A stretch of 64,000 nt of DNA, from assembly GCA_002104935.1 (NCBI GenBank), contig MCGT01000009.1:1-64000 (forward strand), written 5' to 3'. Shown here in pieces: positions 9,665 to 20,352 of the stretch (within the stretch, counting starts at the first letter, position 1; each line of letters opens with the position of its first letter). Source of the stretch: Hesseltinella vesiculosa (lineage: Eukaryota; Mucoromycota; Mucoromycetes; Mucorales; Cunninghamellaceae). The position numbers were made by a program, and so were the translations under genes. The notes beneath the pieces were generated by a model, which saw nothing but the letters and a program-made list of their open reading frames with translations, made no database searches and had not been told where the DNA came from.

Positions 9665-11179
9665 ATTGCTGGTAATTGTTGTCTGAGGGAAGGAAATCGG
9701 TCTGGGATAAGTCCAGCTGATTTTGTGGCATGCGCCCTAGCTAAGACGTGAACGGTGTATAGAATGCCTTGCTCTTTCGTGCGTATTAGCGTCAGGAAGA
9801 AAGAAATATGCAGGCTGAGGGAGATCCACTGTGCGGAGACTTGTTCTAGAATTAGACAAGTGCCCGAGTAAACTCCGCACCTAGTCGTATTGCTTAAATC
9901 CTTTTTCTTCTTCATTCGAATTTTCGAAGTACTAATAAACCTGAAAAGATTCTAATTGAATTACTTGCTGTGTTTATTAGCCCAAATATTACAGATTTTC
10001 TTTCGTTGGGCGACTGTGTTCCGATCTCTGCGAGGCCAAAATGGATCTCTTGCGTGCCGTAGGCGATGCAGAGGAGATCTGAAGTGCTTCCTTGGTTGAG
10101 TTTAGAGACCTCTTAGTGTATGGTTCGTTACGCAGAGGTGTCACTGTCGATTTACGCTTCGAGGACGCAGAGGAAGCGTCTTCATTTGTCGCTTTCATGG
10201 AGGTTGCGTTCCTAGCGAGAATACTGGCAGGTTTCGGGGTGACAGCCGGATTAACAGGAACCTTCAAGACGACAGCATCAGGCTCCGTGTCTACTGGAAT
10301 ATCCGCATCGTCTAGGACCTCCTCCGTCCAAATGTCCTCGCGGGAGTCTTCTTCCATATCCGAAGAACCCTGAATAACTGTGGTATTCGTCACTCCTGTC
10401 TGGGAAATCCCATCTTGGAGGCTTGGGCTGGTCTTCTTTTTTTGTTCCAGATACTCGTCGATAGCCTGAGTCTCTTTGGTGGACCTTTCCTTGCAGTTTC
10501 TGGCGTAATGCCCCTTACCGTCGCACTTGTAGCATCTGACTTGGTTCCATTTCGGGCAGTTCCGTTTCAAGTGACCCTCCTCACGGCACATGTAACACAC
10601 TGCTTTGGCTTTGGCTCCTCGGAACTGAGCAGGGGCAACCATATCCCAGGCTTCCATATAGACGTTGCGCGACAATTGTTTCCATTCCACATTGTCTACT
10701 GGGGAAGTGTCCAGAGTGACACTCACGTCCCCTTCAAAGAAGCCTCTGTTGGTGATTTTTCGGATGCGGGAGACCATCCCAAAATATCGCAGTGACTTGC
10801 AGAGACCATCAACGAGTTCCTCATTAGAGAGGTACGGGGGTAGCTGACTCAGTGACACGACTTGTAGGCGGGAGCCCTCTTGATTGGAGTTAGCTGGCAC
10901 TGCTTTGTAAACCACTCCTTGGTGTGTGAATCCTTCCAGTACAGCCTTGCTATTATCAGAAGCTTCCGCGAATTTCGCTTCGATGATTAGTTCTTGTCTG
11001 GTTGTACTTCCAAAGCGGGAGATGGGTCTGGCTCCGTTGCCTGCCAAAGGGCCGATCTTGTCCAACAGGAGTTTATATGCGTCTGTGTAGTGCTCGAAAT
11101 CTTTGGACTGGAATTCAAAAATGACCGTGTCTGGGAGAAGAGTGTTCTGGTTTATCGATGCAGTCTTTTGCACAACCAT
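9657..11179 (-). pseudogene. LINE ORF1 (gag-like, CCHC zinc knuckles), interrupted by an LTR
   Basis: The ORF1 protein starts at 11179 with MVVQKTASINQN. It has an N-terminal domain (FQSKDFEHYTDAYKLLL to SLSQLPPYLSNEELV) and two retroviral-type zinc knuckles, CYMCREEGHLKRNC and CYKCDGKGHYARNC, at about residues 195-235. A low-complexity acidic and Ser/Thr-rich tail follows. ORF1 proteins of this type bind the element RNA. A solo LTR at 9724-9993 supplies a premature stop. Without it the frame would continue about 22 codons and end in TAA within ATGAGTAA, overlapping the ORF2 start. It lies in the inverted block 8888-11235. Confidence 0.85.
9724..9993 (+). repeat. Solo LTR, family C (copy 2), TSD GATTT
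   Basis: A 270-bp LTR runs from TGTGGCATGCGCCC to AATATTACA, with GATTT duplicated on both sides (9719-9723 and 9994-9998). It contains TATA-like GTGTATAGAATG and a hairpin formed by ACTTGT and ACAAGT. Inserted near the 3' end of LINE ORF1, it truncates that protein. The intact duplication shows that this copy was not itself a recombination breakpoint. Confidence 0.85.
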
Positions 11180-11235
11180 TTTTGGTGGATGTCTTCGGTC
11201 TCGAAAATGGTAACATGGAGAAAAAACGTGTCAAT

Positions 11236-11461
11236 TGTGGCATGCGCCCTAGCTAAGACGTGAATGGTGTATAGAATGCCTTGCTCTTTCGTGCGTATTA
11301 GCGTCAGGAAGAAAGAAATATGCAAGCTGAGGGAGATCCACTGTGCAGAGACTTGTTCTAGAATTAGACAAGTGCCCGAGTAAACTCCGCACCTAGTCGT
11401 ATTGCTTAAATCCAGATTCTAATTGAATTACTTGCTGTGTTTGTTTATTCAAAATATTACA
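11236..11461 (+). repeat. Solo LTR, family C (copy 3), inversion breakpoint
   Basis: A 226-bp LTR with the same TGTGGCATGCGCCC and AATATTACA ends. Left flank is TCAAT, right flank ACTCC. The ACTCC partner is next to copy 1 (complement GGAGT at 8888-8892). If the block 8888-11235 is flipped back, this LTR regains an exact ACTCC duplication and sits inside LINE ORF2. Confidence 0.85.
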
Positions 11462-14400
11462 ACTCCTTCCTCATCCAAGACTCTGACTTCGCTGATCTGC
11501 TCCTTGTCTCCGTCAACCTCCACTTGCAATCCCTTTCTCCCAACCCCACCCCGCAAGAAGTGATTTCTAGCTGGGAAGATCTCAAGCGCATTATTCAAGC
11601 GGTAGCCAAGAATAGAGGTCCAACTCTGGCTAAACAGCGTTGCCGTCGATGGGAATCCCTCCAACGAGAAAGGAATGAAGGGTCCAATCTGATACGGCCA
11701 GTTGCCGAGGCCAAGGAAAAAAAAAGTCGGCCAGCCCAATACCGATACCGGTACCAAGACGACAATCCTTACAACAACATCTCGACGATCACATCTCCCA
11801 GGATATGCAACGACTAATAACTAGATCTGCCACCCGCTGGGCGGAAAAAGGCGAACGTAGCAACAAGTATTTCTTTCACACGATCAAGACGAGGAACTCA
11901 GAACAGACCATCCATAGCCTTAAGAACGCAGAGGGCACTAGGGTTACAGGCGCCTCCAGTATACTTCAGCTAGCTTGCTCCTTCTACCGCAATCTCTACG
12001 CGACAGAACCTGTGAACGAGTCAGCCATTAGGAAATTGGAAGAGGCTATCCCCAGCTCTGCTTGCCTCGATAACAATGACTGAGATTGTCTTCTTTCAGC
12101 ACCCTCCCCAGAGGAGGTAGGGGACCTACTGAAGAGATCCCCTCGGGATCGCAGCCCTGGTATGGACGGCATCCCCTTCGAGGTCTACAAATTCCTTTTT
12201 TCGGCTTCGGCAGCTTTCCAACAGACCCTCACACGTCTACTGGCGAATGCTTTGGAAGGCTTTATCCCCCCAAGCTGGCAAGCGACCCGCATGATATTAA
12301 TTTTTAAGAAAAGTGACCCCGAAGACCTGCGGAATTGGCGCCCATTGTCTCTTATCAACTGTGACGCGAAACTCTTCACAAAATGGATAGCCAACTCCCT
12401 GCGACACATGATGAAGAAAATCATCAACCCACTGCAAACAGGATTCATGCCAGGCGCCCAAATATCAGATAATGGCTTGTTTCTACAAACATTCAGAGAC
12501 CAACAACGTGGCCTACTATCTACCCGGAAGGCTGACCGTCTAACCCCATGGGTTGCTGCCTGCTTGGACCAAGAAACGGCCTATGACGGGGTCCACCCAT
12601 TGTATTTCCAGAGAATCCTAATACGATTTGGCTTTCCGTCGTCACTGTTCAGAGTGCTATCCGACCTCTTTTTTAGGACGAACATTCATGTGTCCATCAA
12701 TGGTTCATTGGGATCCCCCTTCCAACAAAGCCGAGGTCTTCGACAAGGAGACACCTTATCTCCCCTCCTATTTAATCTCATGATCGAACCCCTTCTCCGC
12801 TCCATTCAACAATCTCCCTCTCTCAAAGGTTATAGTCCCTTTATAGAAGGTCATAGCACGACACCAATGCTTCGCCTTCCAGCATAAACGTCAAAACTAT
12901 GGCCTATGCGGATGACATGGTGGTTTTCCTAAACGACCCCCTCGGAATGGGACATTCTCCAGAACCTGTACTTAATGTAAAATACGAGCATAAGTGAGAT
13001 GATCATCTACTAAATAAAACAGTAAAGATCGCAGTTCACACCAGTCAATGGTTCTCGAGCACTATTGACTCATAAAAAATAAGTATCGGTTAATCCAGCA
13101 GCAATTGAATTGTCGACATTCGGACTCCGTCCGATGTCACTTTATTATTTAGTTTTACGACTTTATTTATCCTTTTCCTTCTTCTTCATCTGAATACTCA
13201 ATAAAATCTCACCATTTGGTCCGATCATTGACGTATTCTACACTTAACATCCAGAAGACCGAGCTCCTCTCCCTGTCAGGACATCCATGGCCCCAATGGT
13301 CGTCCATACGGCAATCTACCGGTGCATCATGGCATGATAAGCACAACCCAGATGCGGTCAAGTACCTGGGTTTCCCCATTTACTGCTCCAAAGCCCAACT
13401 CCGGGCATTCTGGGTCAACTGTGCCATCAAAATCGAGCGGCAGTGTCAAGTCCTCCGTGGGTGCAAACTCTCCATTCGTGGCACCAGTCTTCTCTGTATT
13501 TCAGTCATCCTAGCCTCCCTATGGCATGCCCTCCGTATTACACCAATTACAGAGGCATGTATTCGCCCTATCAGGTCAAGTATCCGAAAATTTGTTTTGC
13601 CATTCAACCCAGCTCCATCATGGACCACTGCCACCCGTCCTCGGTCTCAAGGGGGCCAGGGAGTACTAGACATCACCTCACAGCAGGTGGCACTTAAAAT
13701 CCGTTTAGCCAAAAGGATTATCAACACCGCTCCGAAGTCCAACGATATTATGGCGATGCTGATCCAAGGGATGTGGATTCGTTGTTTTGATCAAGCCAGT
13801 GTTTGGGACGCCCCTAACGCCCCTCCCAAACGCCTTAAACCGCCGTTCAAGACTTGGGTGGCCCCTCCTGTCCCTGATGCGCAAGGTATTCACCCACGCC
13901 CCGGGGTGGGTGTCAATGCCGGACCGTAGTATAGGGCTGCTAAGGCCCAATGACGTCTTCGTGCCATTCGAAATGCTCACCCCCAAGCTGATCCGCCATT
14001 GCATTGTGCTGTCTACTCCCCCCAAGAAAGTTACCGGTACCCCTTCATGGGCTTTACACCGTCCAAATGACTGGCGGGCCATCTGGAGTTTACCGGGCTC
14101 ATCCAACGCCGTTACTATCTGGTGGAGACTGCTCCATGACAAGATTCCATCCCGTCAACGCCTCAAGACCATAGGTTTCCAGCTGGAAGATGAGCATTGT
14201 ATGACGTGTCCATCCGAACTCGAATCTGATGCGCACCTCTTAGTATATTGCACCCCCAAGAAATTTGGTCACGCGCCCTCCCCAGTACACTGCCCGAAGA
14301 CATATGGCTAAATCTTCGATCCCCTTCGACCCTTGATCCGGTGATGAAGTCCCTATACGCACGCACCCTATCGGAGATCTGGTCGGTGCACTGGGGTAAC

Positions 14401-14557
14401 GTCTTTGCTCACTCTTAATTACCGGTATAATGGTACTGTAATTTCAGGCTCTCATGCCTGATCCACAATATACATGTCCTCTTCCCCCTAACGTTGCTTC
14501 AAGCCCATTTTTTCCCAATAAACCTCACTTTCATACAAAAAAAAAAAAAAAAAAAAA
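11462..14557 (+). pseudogene. LINE ORF2: linker, reverse transcriptase, C-terminal zinc motif, poly(A) end
   Basis: This is the downstream part of the LINE whose 5' end lies inverted at 8888-11179. In order it has the linker (TRSATRWAEKGERSNKYFF), SPGMDGIPFEVYKF, FKKSDPEDLRNWRPLSLINC, WVAACLDQETAYDGVHP, GLRQGDTLSPLLFNLMIEPLL and AYADDMVVFL near 12900. After a nested LTR (12976-13242) come LNIQKTELLSLSG, KYLGFPIYCSK, GTSLLCISVILASLWH and a CMTCPSE...HLLVYC zinc motif near 14200. A poly(A) run at 14538-14557 ends it. Several stops and shifts (near 11816, 12083, 12885, 13930) make it non-functional. Confidence 0.8.
12976..13242. repeat. Solo LTR, family D, TSD CTTAA
   Basis: A 267-bp element runs from TGTAAAATACGAG to GACGTATTCTACA. 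The ends form a 10-bp inverted repeat with one mismatch. CTTAA is repeated exactly on both sides (12971-12975 and 13243-13247). It interrupts the LINE RT just after the YADD motif. It is the only copy seen in this window. Confidence 0.85.
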
Positions 14558-15004
14558 CGGCTCTTTCGCTTAAAATTCTCGAGAGGTAGGTAGTCGCGCG
14601 TGGGTTTGTAATGAATGACAGCTTTTTTTAATTTTTTTTTTTTTTTGTGGAGAATTGGACAATTAGAACCATCGCAAAGATGGTAGACCCAAGCCTTTCG
14701 ACACATTGTACATGTACATACTTGCTTTTTGGTCTAGTTTCAAAATCTATTTGGCGCAAATGTATCAATAAAATTAGAACGCAATAGATTTGCACTTTTG
14801 TCCATTATATTCCCAGAACTAATCCCAATAACTTAGCCTGCAACACTTTCTGTCAGCTGTAACGACACAACTTGCCTGGTATTCATGTTTTTCTTTTCGT
14901 GTTGCTGGCGTTGTGCAAATCAGTTTGCTTTTTACTTTCATGGTCGCTCATAAAATGACTGACACTCGATGTAATACTCTTAAAAAAGTGATATAAAATT
15001 GCTA
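14558..15004. other. Non-coding spacer between LINE and Tc1 remnant
   Basis: T-rich, no convincing ORF. A short minus-strand stretch near 14640-14705 (RKAWVYHLCDGSNCP) has cysteines but no recognisable domain. Nothing else is seen. Confidence 0.4.
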
Positions 15005-15681
15005 ATTACTTACCTGATTGATACTTACGTGGTTCTTACTTCTGTATTGTTGCCTTTGATGAAGTCGTTGGTTGCCATTATATGGGCACTTGTTTCGACA
15101 TTTATCCAAACAGTTGTAAGAATGCGAAACGAAACCTCGGAAATGACTTTTCTCCACACTATTGCAAGCTTCCGTGATTCTTTTTGATAAAGTGTCTTCC
15201 TGCAAAAACCTATGACGCTTAACCTTACTCTTTGCCACTGCCCAGAATTATTCTATTGGGTTAAGCTCAGGGGAGTAAGTAGGAAGATACACGCATTTAT
15301 ATCCTCGATACTCAATATACTTCTTTATGTTTTCATGTGTGTGGATTGGTGCATTATCCATGACTACATAGTAGCCTTTCATGTGAGGATGCTTGTCTAT
15401 TTCATCAAGAGTCATTTTTAAGAAACTGATATACTGACCCGTTACGGTACCTGAGCTTATGTATCCTTCAGCCTTTCTCTTCTTCGCTGGTCTCGGTTTT
15501 TGACACCAATTGTAATCAAACCTTCAGCAGAGATGGCACCCAATATCGACGTCGTGTTTGCTCTCGTTACTGGTCGGGTAACAATGGCACGCGTACCTTT
15601 TTTGGACCAAGCCCTAGAGCGTTTCATATTGATATCGAAAGCTGACTCGTCAAGAAATACGCAATTCGTCAAAAAATTCAT
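15005..15681 (-). pseudogene. Tc1/mariner-type (DD34E) transposase, catalytic domain remnant
   Basis: Read on the minus strand, two frames together give a DDE domain. FLDESAFD holds the first Asp, then RAWSKKGTRA and SILGAISAEGLI follow. After a one-base shift near 15500 come VVMDNAPIHTHENI (second Asp) and YLPTYSPELNPIE (Glu). Thirty-four residues separate the second Asp and the Glu, the DD34E spacing typical of Tc1. An in-frame TAA follows directly after the Glu (ELNPIE stop FWAVAKSKVKR). The N-terminal DNA-binding half is missing. The ORF begins only three bases from the end of the MITE at 15684, so it was cut there. Dead copy. Confidence 0.85.
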
Positions 15682-15683
15682 AT

Positions 15684-16132
15684 CAGTATTTTAGTGATGG
15701 TTGGCGCGCAGGATAAACATTTTAGCAGGCAAAAGAAAACCAATTCGCTGGCAAAATAAATTTGAGTGCACGCAAACCAGGTCTGATTTGCCCGCAAAGC
15801 ATGGTGCGTTCAAAAAAAAAGATGTGGAAGTACGACAAGAAAAAAAAGGTTGGGCGGGCAACTCATGTTGATGACACCTTCCTACTATCCAAGCCTTCCC
15901 GCACTTCGAAATCAAGTTTGCGGGAGTCGGTGATGGGGGTGGAGAACATCAGGTTTGCGGGAGTCGGGGGTCTGGTTTGCGTGGCTGGAGAACCAGATTC
16001 ACGTGCACTGGAAATGCTTTGCGGGCAAATCAGACCTGGTTTGCGTGCGCTCAAATTTATTTTGCCAGTGAATGGTTTTCTTTTGCCTGCTAAAATTTTT
16101 ATCCTGCGCGCCAACCATCACTAAAAATACTG
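15684..16132. mobile_element. 449-bp MITE with about 117-bp terminal inverted repeats
   Basis: The left arm (15684-15801) and right arm (16016-16132) are near-perfect inverted repeats. Each starts CAGTATTTT(T)AGTG and then carries TTGGCGCGCAGGATAAA, GCAGGCAAA and CCCGCAAAGC. TA lies just outside the right end and one base off the left end, consistent with a Tc1/mariner-type TA target. There is no coding capacity. The same terminal sequence recurs, inverted to each other, at both ends of the Fanzor-bearing element (38481-42318). The MITE is therefore probably a deletion derivative mobilised by the same transposase. Confidence 0.85.
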
Positions 16133-16454
16133 TACAGATACCCACACAGTACACCTAGTATAAACAGTCATTGAAATACATAATAATCATTGATACAAAA
16201 AAAGGGCCTTCTGGGATGCACGGTCCTACAGTCCCGTGATCTGATGATTTGAGAGTCTAGCCTCGGTGGTCCTGGCAACGATTTGGCACTTCTGCGCATC
16301 ACTCCAATTGCAAAATTGTTTTCACCCTGCGTTAACCAATCATCAGTTGACTTTGCATGGATCGAAGAAATGCCTAATAAGTAAGTTTTTTTCCAAAAAG
16401 GATATCAAAGTAACTTTGTTGTAGGTTTTCTGGTTTATTTCTTTTCCTTTTTTA

Positions 16455-17206
16455 ATGGTGTCGAAGAAGGTATTGGTGCTGTTACTGATTTACGTACTCG
16501 TACACGTAGCATTTGCAAATGAAGATGGACCAGAACCAACTGGCGCAAATGTCCTAGGCAGTAAGTGGAAGAATTTACGTTCTTTGGTGTTTGACAACTG
16601 TCTTCATTCAGGAAGCCTTTTTAAACCAAGGAATTGCTACAACAAAGTTGGCAAAAATGATCGTATCCAGCTGCACTACACAGCAAGACAATGGAATGCG
16701 GAGACTGAGTTCTTCAATTCGTATGAGATGAGCGGCCCTCTTTCGTTTAAGCTTGGCGCCGACAAACTCATGAAAGGTATGTGGATGAAATGAAGATGTA
16801 TTGTAGTAAGCAACGTTTTCATGGAAAATGTAGGCCTTGAGCAAGGAATTCAAGACATGTGCGAAGGCGAGGTCCGCAAGCTGCTCATCCCATCATCTTT
16901 GGGTAGGCTGCAGTAGTAATGGAAGTAATGATGCTGATTTGCTTTTATTTTTTTTTACCGCTGAAAGCCTATGGGGAAGCCGGGATTCCTGGCCAAGTTG
17001 AACGTAAATGAAATATAATTGGTTTAAATTTAACTTGTCTTATGTATTTTATTCATTTAATAGCAAACATGGCTTTGGTCCTCGAAGTAGAAATGGTAAA
17101 AGTTGATTCCCCTTTCAATAATCCCTGGTTTTGGTGTGGTCTTGCGTTGATTGTTGGCTTGTTTCTTTACACGAGACTGGAGCACCGGGCAAAAGTAAAA
17201 ATTTAA
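16455..17206 (+). CDS. FKBP-type peptidyl-prolyl isomerase, secretory-pathway, C-terminal membrane anchor
   Basis: Five exons (16455-16560, 16612-16776, 16834-16902, 16968-17003, 17064-17206) join in frame through GT-AG introns. An N-terminal signal peptide (VLVLLLIYVLVHVAFA) precedes an FKBP domain with YTARQWNAETEF, GPLSFKLGADKLMKG, LEQGIQDMCEGEVRKLLIPSSLAYGEAGIPG and PNMALVLEVEM. This is the canonical fold, with AYGE followed by the PPNA-like segment. After it, NPWFWCGLALIVGLFLY is a membrane segment, leaving a short basic tail. It probably assists proline isomerisation during folding in the endoplasmic reticulum. It is an intact gene wedged between transposon debris on both sides. Confidence 0.9.
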
Positions 17207-17299
17207 TACACTTTCTCAGAACCCACACTGTATATGTACTGTGGCTACTAATAAATTTTGCCGGGGTGCGAAAATAACAAAGTCCTAAAATGAGGAAAT

Positions 17300-19535
17300 C
17301 AAAAATAGCCACATTGTCGTCCGTGGTTCGCCACCCTACTTCTATGGGACAACCTCTACGTCTCATTAATATTATGCACATGCCAAACTATGCCCTGCCA
17401 AAGAAGCACTCCTCAACTCACTACCATCTTGGAGTATCTTCGACAACATCCAACATCAGGATTGCATCATCCTAGGTGATCTCAATGTCAATATGAACAA
17501 ACATGAACCTAAAAGGCATTGGCAAGACTCCCAATCAACGGCTTCTTGAGCCAGGCTTTCTTGCAGGTCAGAAGAGAGCTGCTGAAGCAATTCCAGAGCA
17601 AACGGAGGAGAATGGAGTGTGTATGCCTTCGGAGTATGAATTTTTAATCTGGATTCTACCCTGGCTCACTTTGAAAAAGCCAATTGGAACGATATATCAA
17701 AAAGCGTCTGGTTCTCCCACGCACGTGGTGAGCATCGTTCCAAAATTGATTATATGCTTGTCACTAATTACACTGCTTCTCATTGTTCCTATGCCACTTC
17801 AAAATCCTTACCTGAGGAATGGACTGACCACTGTTTACTCGAGTGTGAGTGGTACCCTCCCCGTCTAGACATGGGTAAAGGTATCTGGCGCCTCAATACC
17901 AGTTTACTTGCAAAACTGGAGGTGATGGATCTCATGACGACCGTCACTGAGAAATTTCTGGAAGACATTCCGGAACACACCATCTCCATCATGAATACAG
18001 ATGCATGCATTGACAAATAGGAACAATGGAAAAGGCGTATACAAGCAGTAGCCAAACAACAAGCAACTATAAACAAGCGCAAACGTCAGTCCAAGCTAAT
18101 TCAACTCCAAACGCCCTTTGACAAGCTGAATAGACAAGACCAAGCAACCCAGTCCATCAACCATGCCAATGAACTACAGAAAATAGTGCAAGAAATTGAT
18201 TTGGAAGCTCGCAAATCGATGGCGGCACTACAGAAACGCGCTGCAATACGATGGATAGACCAAGGCGAAACGAATTCCAAATACTTCTACAATATGATCA
18301 AAACCCGTAACGCTCAACAGACAATCACAGTGCTCAAAACTGAAGAAGTACGTGTAACGGACTCTCGATCAATTATTTCCCATGTCAAACAATTTTACTA
18401 CAAACATAGCCCTAACGTGGTCAAGTACCTGGGCTTTCCCATATACTGCTCCAAAGCACAACTCCGAACATTTTGGGACAACTGTGCCATAAGGATTGAC
18501 AGACAATGCCAGATCCTTCGGGAGCGCAAACTTTCCATTCGTGGCACCAGCCTCCTCTGCAATTCCGTCATCTTAGCCTCTCTGTGGCATACCCTTCGTA
18601 TCACTCCTATCACGGAGGCAAGTATCCGTCCAATTAGGTCTAGTATCCGCAAATTTGTGATGCCTTTCAACCCTGCTCCCTCATGAGTCACTGCTACTCG
18701 TCCCCGTACGCAAGGTGGTCTGGGCGTCATAGACATCAACTCCCAACAGTTGGCTCTACAAATTCGTTTAGCCCAAAGGATCATTAACACCGATCACAAG
18801 TCCAATGACATTCTAGCGAAGCTGATCCAAGGGATGTGGATTCGCTGTTATGACCAAACCAGTGTTTGGGAAGCTCCCAACGTCCCGTCTAAGCGACTTC
18901 GTCCACCTTTCAAATCATGGGTTGCCCGTTTGTCCCTGCTGCGCAAGGTCTTCACCCACATTCCTGGGTGGGTGTCAATGCCGGACCGTCGAATAGGGCT
19001 TCTACGGCCCAACGGAGACTTTTTGCCATTTGAGAAACTCACGCCCAGGCCGATTCGCCAGTGTCCCATGTTGCCAGTCCCCCCCCCCGAAAGACCATAC
19101 GCCAAGAAATTTACGACGGCCTAAAGATTGGCGGGCCATTTGGACCCTACCGGGCTCGTCCAACGCCATTACCATTTGGTGGAGGCTGCTCCATGAAAAG
19201 ATACCATCTCGTCAACGCCTCAAATCCCTAGGTTTCCCGCTCCCTAACGACTATTGTGTGGTTTGCCATGAGGTCCCAGAATCAGATGCACATTTTATGA
19301 CCAACTGCCCCCCTAAAAAGGCCATTTGGACCCGTGTACTCCCCTCCGCTCGACCTGAAGAGATATGGTCCAATCTCACGCACCCATCGGTTCTGGAATC
19401 AGATATGAAGATCTTGTACGCACAGGTCCTCTCCGAGGTATGGTCTGTGCACTGGGGGAATATTTTCGCCAAGTCCAAATAGGAACGAGTCCCAGCTATA
19501 GACAATAAACCTTTTCTTCATACAAAAAAAAAAAA
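17300..19535 (+). pseudogene. LINE fragment with reverse-transcriptase core deleted
   Basis: 5'-truncated LINE: endonuclease C-terminal half (CIILGDLNVNMNKHEP, EEWTDHCLLEC), GKGIWRLNTSLL and linker (AAIRWIDQGETNSKYFY). Near 18396 the sequence jumps straight to KYLGFPIYCSK, so all catalytic RT blocks including YADD are missing. The thumb, GMWIRCYDQ, and a clean C-terminal zinc motif (CVVCHEVPESDAHFMTNC) follow. The end is VLSEVWSVHWGNIF, a stop and poly(A) at 19524-19538. A TGA and a few shifts are also present. Confidence 0.8.
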
Positions 19536-19538
19536 AAA

Positions 19539-20352
19539 CACAATTTTACTCGTCATTATACAGCCCCACTCCCATCAATAGGAACAGCATGTATGACCTT
19601 CTAAATAATTTCCACCCTACGAAATCATTGGATGAAGCTGACCAAAAACTCCTAATGACTGAACCGGGTGAAGAAGAAATCTTGGAAATACTCAAACACG
19701 CTCCCCATAACAAGAGTCCTGGTTTGGATGGCTTACCCTTTGAACTTTACAAACTTATGTTGCCTAAACAACCAAAACTCATGCGAATACTTATCCGGCT
19801 AATGTCCATGGCACTGTAAGGAGATATACCGGAATCTTGGAAACAGACGAAGATGATTCTACTGTCCAAAAAAAACGACCCAGGAGAATTGAAAAACTGG
19901 CGACCACTTATCCATCATAAATGTTGATGCCAAAATATTCACTAAATGGATGACGGATCGCCTACGCCCACTTATTGATCAGTTAATCCCACACACCACA
20001 AAAAGGTTTCATACCAGGCCGCCAAATATCTGAAAATGGGTGGACACTACAAACAACCATGGACTTTATCCGCAACACCAAAAACCAAGACCCTACTACG
20101 GAAAAGGTAGCTGCATGTCTTGATCAGGAAAAGGCTTACGACAGAATCCATCCCGAGTTCCTGAGAGAGGTGATGCTAAAAATGGCCTTCCCGAACCAAT
20201 GGGTTGAAGCGATCAAGGCACTCTTTTTTGGTACGAACATATCACTGGCCATCAATGGATACATGGGGACTCCCTTCAAACAATAAAGCGGCCTACGCCA
20301 AGGAGATCCCCTCTCACCTTATCTATTTAATATTGCGTTCGAACCCCTACTA
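19539..20352 (+). pseudogene. LINE ORF2 fragment directly after a poly(A) tail
   Basis: Begins within the linker (YSPTPINRNSMYDLLNNF), close to 7540-8330. It has HNKSPGLDGLPFELYKLM, LKNWRPL, CLDQEKAYDRIHPEF and GDPLSPYLFNIAFEPL, with many stops and shifts. It stops abruptly at 20352 in non-LINE sequence. Both edges are blunt. Confidence 0.75.

Noticed and set aside
10092..10795. Plus-strand ORFs opposite LINE ORF1
   Set aside because: They are shadows of the minus-strand ORF1, which shows two zinc knuckles and similarity to a second ORF1 fragment at 4369.
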